In this document: in pieces, positions 57,228-64,000 of the stretch
Numbering within the stretch: position 1 is the first letter of the stretch
How the letters are laid out: each line of letters opens with the position of its first letter
Source of the DNA: Paracentrotus lividus
Taxonomy: Eukaryota; Echinodermata; Echinoidea; Camarodonta; Echinidae
Direction: 5' to 3'
NCBI GenBank assembly: GCA_940671915.1
Contig: CALNVZ010002238.1
Span: forward strand, 66,901 to 130,900
DNA: 64,000 bases
Program-made: the position numbers and the translations under genes
Notes under the pieces: model-generated
The model's input: only the letters and a program-made list of their open reading frames with translations
What the model was told of the DNA's origin: nothing
Database searches by the model: none

Positions 57228-58277
57228 ATAAACCCCTAACAAAAAGTTTCGCAAATCGACTTTGGGCAATGATGACTTTTCAGATATGGTTTATTAGTTA
57301 TTCCTGATATTCACACTATTGGAAAGATAGTTCATTCCCCTTTTTATTGATATCCTATTTGTAATGATTGTGTCATGCTTACATGCACAAAATATCAGAA
57401 TGTGGATAAAAGTAAAAAGTCAAATGTTGCAAAATGCATTTTTATTGATAAAATTGAATTCCAAATCCCGACTTTAGGCCCTGGTAACTTTTGGGGTATT
57501 GTCTAATATTTATTGAATTACATACTATTTTCAAGCTCATTTAATCCACTTTTCGATGATATCCTAATTGTAACAATATTGTTGTTATTGTATGCACAGA
57601 TTACCTGAAACTTAGGACAAGTCAGAAGTCAAATGTTGCAAAATGAATGACCATTGTGAGTGTTATTGTCTGTTGCGAGTTACTGAATTTGAGCGATAAC
57701 AATGTATTTTGCAACTTTTCACTTTTTACTTTGCTTTATATTCATGAATTATGTGCATTCTCACATGATGTTACCATTGCAAATAGGGTATCAATAAAAA
57801 GGAGAATAAATGAAATTTCCAATGGTATAAAAATTGATAGTGATAAAAACCCACATGAAAATGTATAAAGTATCAAAGTTGTGTGCCAGAACATTCAAAC
57901 TGAACATCATCTTTCATTTTGCCTTGCATTCATGGGGTATTCAGGGGTTCTGTGGACCCGGGCATCATGACAAATTAGGTATCAATAAAAAGAGGAATAA
58001 CTGAACTTGACAATGGTCTAAATTCAATAAAAATCATAAATTACCCCAAAAGTTATTAGGGTTTAAAGTCGAGTTGCGGAACTTTAATGTAATCAATAGA
58101 AGTGTATTTTACAACATTGAATGTTTTACTTTTCTCCATATTCTGATATTCTGTGCATTTAAGCATGACACACTCATTACAAATATGATATCAATAAAAA
58201 GGTGAATAAATTATCTTTCCAATGGTATGAAAATCAGAAATAACGATTTCCGAAACTTTTTGGGAGGGGTTTATATG
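57228..58277. mobile_element. Inverted-repeat element TATAAACCCCTAACAAAAAG
   Basis: The left end is complementary to CTTTTTGGGAGGGGTTTATA at the right (one or two mismatches). Interior words (AATGTTGCAAAATGCATTTT, TTCTGATATTCTGTGCA) recur in both orientations, and 57990-58277 matches 3930-4360. About 1.05 kb. Non-coding. Confidence 0.7.
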
Positions 58278-58860
58278 CCATGCCTGGTTTTGTAAAAATG
58301 ACTTCTTATTGTATAGCCCACGGATGCGTTTCTATAGGCTGCACGTTAATGGCCTGTGTGTACGAGTGTGTCTGTGTGAGTAAGGATCGACCTTGGTGAC
58401 CGAACTTTGGGTTGAAACGGGTAAAATAGTGTCTGCTAGGGAAAATATATTGAGTATATACCTCTAATATTTGTTCATATGTGATATTATATATTCTGAG
58501 GTATTAGGGTATATCCTACAAAAATGGGGTTAAAAGCTTCAGATCATAATTATCTTTATAGTTATCCCAGCCCCTAAAATTTGCCCTTTTTGTTATCTTC
58601 AAAACCTTGCATATTTCAATTTATAGTCGTTCTCATGACCCCTTAAAAGTTATTTAAAATTATGCGATTCAAATGAAATTGGCAGGGCTTTAAATCTAAA
58701 TCTTCTTCTTTGCAGGAATTCTATAGCAATCCCAAGGTGTGATAATCTCTTTAATAATACGCAGTTGCTCCGTGGCCAACCTGACAAACCCTCGATCGTT
58801 ATCCGATCACCTTTCATTATATTAACAAAAAATTGGGCACAAAAAGAGACCACTTGCCCA
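58278..58860. other. Anonymous; no gene recognised
   Basis: Contains the 65-bp repeat shared with 54672-54735 (at 58538-58602). No coding signal on either strand. Confidence 0.4.
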
Positions 58861-58864
58861 CCAC

Positions 58865-59195
58865 ATTATTCTTTTTTGATAACGTGTGTTTTAGTGCTGC
58901 TTTTTACATTCCGTTGCAAATAAAATGATACAATATCAAGATTTATTAAACATTTACAATTGACCAGTCATAATTGTGACCAACTTGCAGAATCGTCGAT
59001 CGTTTTATGAAAATAATTTGGCTATTAAAAGATGACAATTCGCCATAAAATAATTATATGTTAATGACATATGTTTTTAGTGCTGCTTTACGTATTCTGT
59101 TTAAATTAAAATAGCACAATATGACAATTTATTAAACACTCGCAAATGACCAGTTATCTACCGACATTTGTGTGACCAACTTGCAGAGTTGCATA
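58865..59195 (+). repeat. Tandem pair of ~180-bp units
   Basis: TTAGTGCTGCTTTA, AATATCAAGATTTATTAAAC, ATTTACAATTGACCAG and GTGACCAACTTGCAGA occur twice in the same order (starts near 58890 and 59078), with divergence. Confidence 0.7.
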
Positions 59196-59399
59196 ATTTA
59201 AATTGATTGAATCAAGTGAAAGAAACTAGTTGTCTTGAGTATTATTTATCTTAGTTAGCTATGCCTATACAAAAATTCTAAGGGCATTGGTGAACTGCTT
59301 GGGTGCATGCAAATCCAGTCTTGAGATTCAGGCGTATGGTTTGATTTTCATCCATATTGATTTTTTTTTCCATACAAATAGGGCGAAAATAGCTCGGGC

Positions 59400-60075
59400 A
59401 GCTAGCAGTGAGGTAAAATTATAGAATTGTGGGGGGGGGGGGGGGTGGGCAGAATTCTACGCCAGGCAGACCGATTTTTCGCACAAAGAATTTTTCGGTT
59501 GTACACTATCGATTCCGTGAAACCGAGGCTTCACAAAATTTTTTGCCCCCCCCCGCCCCCCCCCCCTCCCCCCCAAAAAAACTCTCCTTCTTATAATTAA
59601 AAGAAAAAAATTATATTAAAAAAAAAATTGGGCAGGAAGAGAGTGGTAAATTATATATATATAAATATATATATATATAATATATATATATATTTTTTTT
59701 TTTTGGGGGGGCAGAATTCTACGATTAGCCTGCAGACCGATTCTTTGCGGAAATAATTTTTTCGGTTGTAGCATACAGTATCGCTTCCATGAAACCGAGG
59801 CTTCACAATTTTTTTTGCCCCCCCCAAAAAAAAAAAACAAAAACAAAAACAAAACAAAACTGTCCTTTCATATAATCAAAAGAAAAAAAAAATTTTTAAT
59901 TTAGGCAGGAAAAGAGTGATGAAATTGTAGAATTGTGGGGGTGGGGGGGGGGGTTGGGTAGAATTCTATGGTTGGCCGGGCAGACAAATTTTTTCGCGCA
60001 AAGGATTTTTGGTTTTACAGTATCCATCCTGTGAAACCGAGGCTTGCAAATTTTGCCCCCCCCCCCCAAAAAAAA
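59400..60075 (+). repeat. Three tandem units bounded by a G-run and a C-run
   Basis: Each unit begins with a run of G (59430, 59705 and 59938), continues GCAGAATTCTACG and CAGACCGA, then GTGAAACCGAGGCTT, and ends in a run of C (59546-59574, 59817-59825, 60055-60067) and poly-A. G-run and C-run could pair to form a ~150-nt stem-loop. The minus-strand frames here (F-F-F-F-L-G-G-G) are artefacts of the C/A runs. Confidence 0.8.
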
Positions 60076-60377
60076 AAAAAACAAACAAAAAAAACAAACA
60101 AACAAACAAAAACAAAAACAACAAAAAGAATAAATTAAGAATAAAATAAATAAATTTTTTTAAAAGGGGGGAAGGGTGGCAGTGTTAAAGCCTATTCCTA
60201 GGGTTTTTTTCGCCTGAGCGATTACCAGTTTCATTAATGTATTAACTGTCAGGGGGTGGACCCGCTAGCTGCGCCGGGTGCAGCTAGTATCCAAATAATC
60301 CAGGAGGTAAGAGCTAAAACAAATCATCCCTGATCCAGATTAGCCTTGCACGGTAATGGGACACCTGGCTCTCACTC

Positions 60378-60617
60378 ATGCTGGAGAAGCGGGCTCACAG
60401 ATACCTAGAAATTGCCCTCACATGTACAGCTTTCAAATTGTCGCACGCGAGGAAAGGGGGAATTCCATTCATTCTAGACTTTTACCAAGTCTTTTTCAAA
60501 AAATCAAGCAATGATACACACAAAATTAATTGCAGTTGCGATCGTATTTTCATAGATAGCCTGGAAAAGGCTTTAACAACTAGATACAAATTTCTTCTGT
60601 CCAAGTTAGTGGCATAG
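60378..60617 (+). CDS. Unrecognised 79-codon open frame
   Basis: ATG to TAG with balanced composition (M-L-E-K-R-A-H-R-Y-L start), including a few Cys. No domain is recognised, and no repeat explains it. It follows the GCTAGCTGCGCCGGGTGCAG word. It may be an exon fragment or chance; coding status is unproven. Confidence 0.15.
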   Translation: MLEKRAHRYLEIALTCTAFKLSHARKGGIPFILDFYQVFFKKSSNDTHKINCSCDRIFIDSLEKALTTRYKFLLSKLVA

Positions 60618-60689
60618 ATGTGCGCGATTTTCTATGTAAATAAACTGGATAGAAAAGACTGGAAAAGTAGAACAAATTCACGACTAAAA

Positions 60690-60940
60690 ACATCTACATG
60701 TAAAATTTAGAATATTGGTTTCAATTAAATAACTACAATGGTATAACTTTTGGATTTACTATTTGCTAACATTTATAAGAATTTGTGGTAATCTACCATT
60801 GTTTTGATTTACCATCTTCAAATAAAGATTAAATTGATAAGTGGGGAGATTATTACTGATTATTTCTTCAAGAAAATGGCTCAACATTTCATCTTGGAAA
60901 CTTAGACAAAGTGTAAATTTTATTTATAAATTATATTTTT
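60690..60940 (+). repeat. Dispersed repeat, empty-site relative of 31660-32800
   Basis: AATAACTACAATGGTATA and ATTAAATTGATAAGTGG match 31693-31715 and 32742-32758, without the piggyBac-like insert between them. Confidence 0.6.
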
Positions 60941-63666
60941 ATATATAAACACAACATAAAAGAAAGTTCCCCCTATTTCAAATATTAATAATTTTTTAAC
61001 CAGAACGAGCTTTAAAAAATATCCATGTAGGGAATTTAATTAGCTACCATGGGAGCGAATTTTAGGAAAAATCATGAAGTCATGCTTCATTGAGCAATGG
61101 TTGAATGTAAAAATGTCATTTTTGGAAGTTCACAAGCCTAGAATCACAAATTTGATTCAATGATATGGGACCAGTTTTCAGATTTTAAACATTTCACGCA
61201 TCAGGATGTATGCAAAACGTGCTTCCAAACATACGGAAAGTACATTTACGTAAAATTTCACTGTTGAGTGGGCATGCAGCGAAAATTGCCCAAACTGCGA
61301 TTTTTACTTCTTTGCCATGATGGTAAAATCGATCAAATATGATGGGATTCATGTCTAGGAAGATCGTTTTAAACCTTTGCAAAAATTTAAATCAATTCAC
61401 GGATGATTGAACACCATAAAATACCATGTGAAAAACATTAAAGTAGGGGAGACCGGGGATGGATGTTACAAAATTCACATTTTGGGCCAGATAATTCTAA
61501 TGAAAGTACTCACTCACTCCATTTTGGGTATGTAGTTAGCCTATTATGTTGGCTAAAACCTGAGGCACATAAAACTTGAAAACATGTAAACACTAATTAA
61601 CTACAGCTTAATTAATGAAGACATTTTTTTGTAACAACCCACCCCGTATGCGGGGTAAGTTGTTACACCATACGGGGTAAATTGTTACAATATGTAAACA
61701 TACGAAGTAAGTTGAACATGTGTAAATCTCTTATACCATACTTTTGTTTCAACTTTCCAGTTTCTTGGTATCGTTAACAGTAGATCAATTAGAGCTCTAG
61801 AATAGACTAAAGTAATAATAGAAATATCAAAATATTAACACCAGAAAATTGAAACAAAATTATTTTACATGTGTAATGTAATTGGGGTAGGTTGTTACAT
61901 CGACATGGGGTAGGTTGTTGTAACAACCTATACCCCATGGGTGATATTACACATAAAATCAACTGTAGCAAAGCCATTAGGCAGAATTACAGGGCATGGT
62001 TCAGGGGTATATTAGTGACATACATGTACTATATTCACAATACCAGACTATCATCATGTGCCTTCAGTTGTAAGAACTATCACAAATTTTAATTTTTGTC
62101 AAAAAATTCACTTGGAACTGTAAAAAGTGGTTTTGTTGATTTACTTTTTTAATAAAACAACGGAAAAACCTTACGACCGGCAGTTCATCACAGCTATGTG
62201 TAGGCTGTATATAGATGCCAGTTAGCACGAACTCTCTTGTTCCAACTTAGCACACTGAGAACTGTAACAACAGACCCGTGTAACTTCCATCCCTGGTCTC
62301 CCCTATTCTTTCCATTTTGTACACTAAAATCATGTCAATATCTGTTTTTGTATTATTCTTATGACCGGTGCACGTGTTTACATGATCCTATTGCATTTAT
62401 TTAAAAAATTATGCTTCGGTGAGCACGTGGAACTAGAAAAGCTGTTTTTTTTTTTAATTGAGAGACTAACATTAAATTGCTTAATTTGCTTAACCATAAA
62501 AATTCGTTTGAAAGTATTCATTTGATTTCATTTTCGCAAAAATCCCGATGTTTCATACTTCAGTGAACACAAGATATGAGAAAAACATGAAAAAAGAAAC
62601 AAAGTTTACGGCCCTGGCACGGCTAAATGGCACGTCCGATTCTTAATTTGACCTAAGTTCCTGTTTCTTAAAGACCTCTTAAAGATTTGTGCCAAGTTTC
62701 AAGAATTAACTCAAACTCTAACGTACAAAAAATCAACAATAAAAATGAGCAATATTTTGTTCACTTTTTGTTCAAACTCTATACATAAAGTCAATGGGGA
62801 GGAAATCAATAGTGAACAAAAGTCAAATATTGCTCATTTTGATTGTCAATTTTTGGTTCGTTATAGTGTGGATTAATTCTTGAAACTTGGCACAAATCTT
62901 TAAAAGGTCTTTAACCAACAGGAACTTAGGTCAAATTAAGAAGCCGCATTTAAATGAATACTTTCAAACGAATTGTTATGGTTAGACAAAGTAAGCAATT
63001 TAATTTAAGTCTCTAAATAAAAAAATAGCTTTTCCAGTTCCACGTGCTCACTGAAGAATGAATTTTCAAATACATGCAATAGGATCATGTAAACACGTGC
63101 ACCGGTCATAAAAATAATACCAAAAAAAATATTCACATGATTTTTAGTGTACAAATGGAAAGAATACTTACTGAATGTTTTTCACACGGTATTCTATGGT
63201 GTTCATTCAACCGTGAATTGATTTGTTGTTTTTTTGGCAAAAATTAAAAACAATCTTCCTAGACATGAATCCCATCATATTTGATCAATTTTACCATGGC
63301 AAAGAAGTAAAAATAGCAGTTTTGGCAATTTTTGCTGCATGCTCACTCAACCGTAAAATTTGTAAGTTTGGAAGCACGTTTTGCGCACATTCTGATACGT
63401 GAAATGTTTAAGATGTAGAAATTGATCCGATATCATTGAATCAAAGCTGTGATTTTAGGCTTGTGATCTTCAAAAAATGACATTTTTTAATTCAACCATT
63501 GCTCACTGAAGCATGTCTTAATGATTTTCCTAAAATTCTCTCCCATGCTAGCTAATTATATTCCCTACATGGACATATATTTAGATTTGTTTAACTCCTG
63601 CTGGTTAAAAAATGTTTATATTTGAAATAGGGGGGAACTTTCTTTTTATGTTGTGTTTATATATAA
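60941..63666. mobile_element. Large fold-back element, interrupted
   Basis: ATATATAAACACAACATAAA and its complement are the ends. The arms are inverted copies (CAAACTGCGATTTTTACTTC, CCACGTGCTCAC words). Without the insertion at 61446-62303 it is about 1.87 kb, close to 51889-53818. It contains no gene. Confidence 0.8.
61446..62303 (-). mobile_element. TA-flanked TIR element copy 3 (GGGGAGACC family)
   Basis: 858 bp in the opposite orientation to copies 1 and 2, TA on both sides. The right arm of the host fold-back element (near 63160-63185, on the other strand) holds the uninterrupted sequence AGTATTCTTTCC, so TA duplication is shown by the host's own second arm. Confidence 0.88.
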
Positions 63667-64000
63667 ATCAGTTCATTGAAGGAGAAAACATAATAGGCAT
63701 ATACATAAAACATACATAATAAACATAACACGAAATTTGCTTCTCATGTGTAAATGAACGAAGCTACATGAACGCCGACGTGTAAACACCTTCGTCTGAC
63801 AGCTCTGGGCTGGTGGTAAAATATGTTACACTTTTCTACATTTTATTGAGCTATATTTGATTATATTTCGACTATATACATTTCATCAAGTGTTTCAATC
63901 AATTTCGGATGGATTTTGAACGGATTTTATACTTGAACTTTCATGATATTTGTCTGCATTTGTGCAACGAATTTGAACGCCACGTGCCACCATGCCATAT
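63667..64000. other. No gene recognised
   Basis: The sequence after the fold-back element begins with words shared with 32880-32930 (GAAGGAGAAAACATAATA), so it is dispersed repeat. The rest is anonymous. Confidence 0.4.

Overview
This is animal nuclear DNA: AT-rich, without operons, with long non-coding stretches, spliced exons, microsatellites and a very high load of transposon remnants. The repeat style (TA-flanked fold-back elements, a CCGTCCGTCCGTCC-type dispersed repeat rich in AGGTCA half-sites, LINE tails made of short reiterated words) suggests a marine invertebrate, perhaps an echinoderm. That assignment is inference and no lineage marker proves it.

Only one protein-coding gene is well supported. 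It is the 3' part of an immunoglobulin-superfamily type I membrane protein on the + strand: an Ig-like domain plus Ser/Thr-rich stalk exon (5045-5413), a transmembrane exon (5766-5882) and a charged cytoplasmic-tail exon carrying a Tyr motif (6576-6682). A competing short terminal exon starts at 6201. All junctions are phase 1. Both possible stop codons lie in the terminal inverted repeats of two different transposon remnants. A weaker candidate first exon lies at 24790-24910. Two dead LINE reverse-transcriptase fragments lie near 44.3 kb and 53.8-54.65 kb.

The rest is layered mobile DNA. 1-5 kb: a TA-flanked element (1127-3024) holding a TTAA-flanked insert (1817-2854), then half of a large fold-back element. 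6-8 kb: MITEs around the receptor gene. 8-12.4 kb: a dispersed repeat split by a TA element, itself split by a 327-bp MITE, then further TIR elements. 12.8-18 kb: a 5-kb fold-back element holding several nested units. 18-24 kb: three copies of a TA fold-back family, one split by an element with a 4-bp target duplication, plus minisatellites. 24-35 kb: degenerate repeats, simple sequence and an 838-bp near-palindrome. 35.5-43.3 kb: a 7.8-kb TIR element whose ends are arrays of palindromic units and whose centre is a head-to-tail array of Helitron/Helentron-like units. 43.3-47.4 kb: a repeat rich in DR1 motifs, then a LINE 3' end split by a TA element and followed by more MITEs. 47-64 kb: poly-G tracts, two ~1.9-kb fold-back elements, the second LINE fragment, a three-unit G-tract/C-tract array and a third copy of the GGGGAGACC element.

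Paired filled and empty copies inside the window fix target-site duplications and boundaries for several elements (TTAA, TA, TTTA), so relative insertion order can be read from sequence alone. All family names are judged from termini and target duplications, because no transposase gene is intact here.
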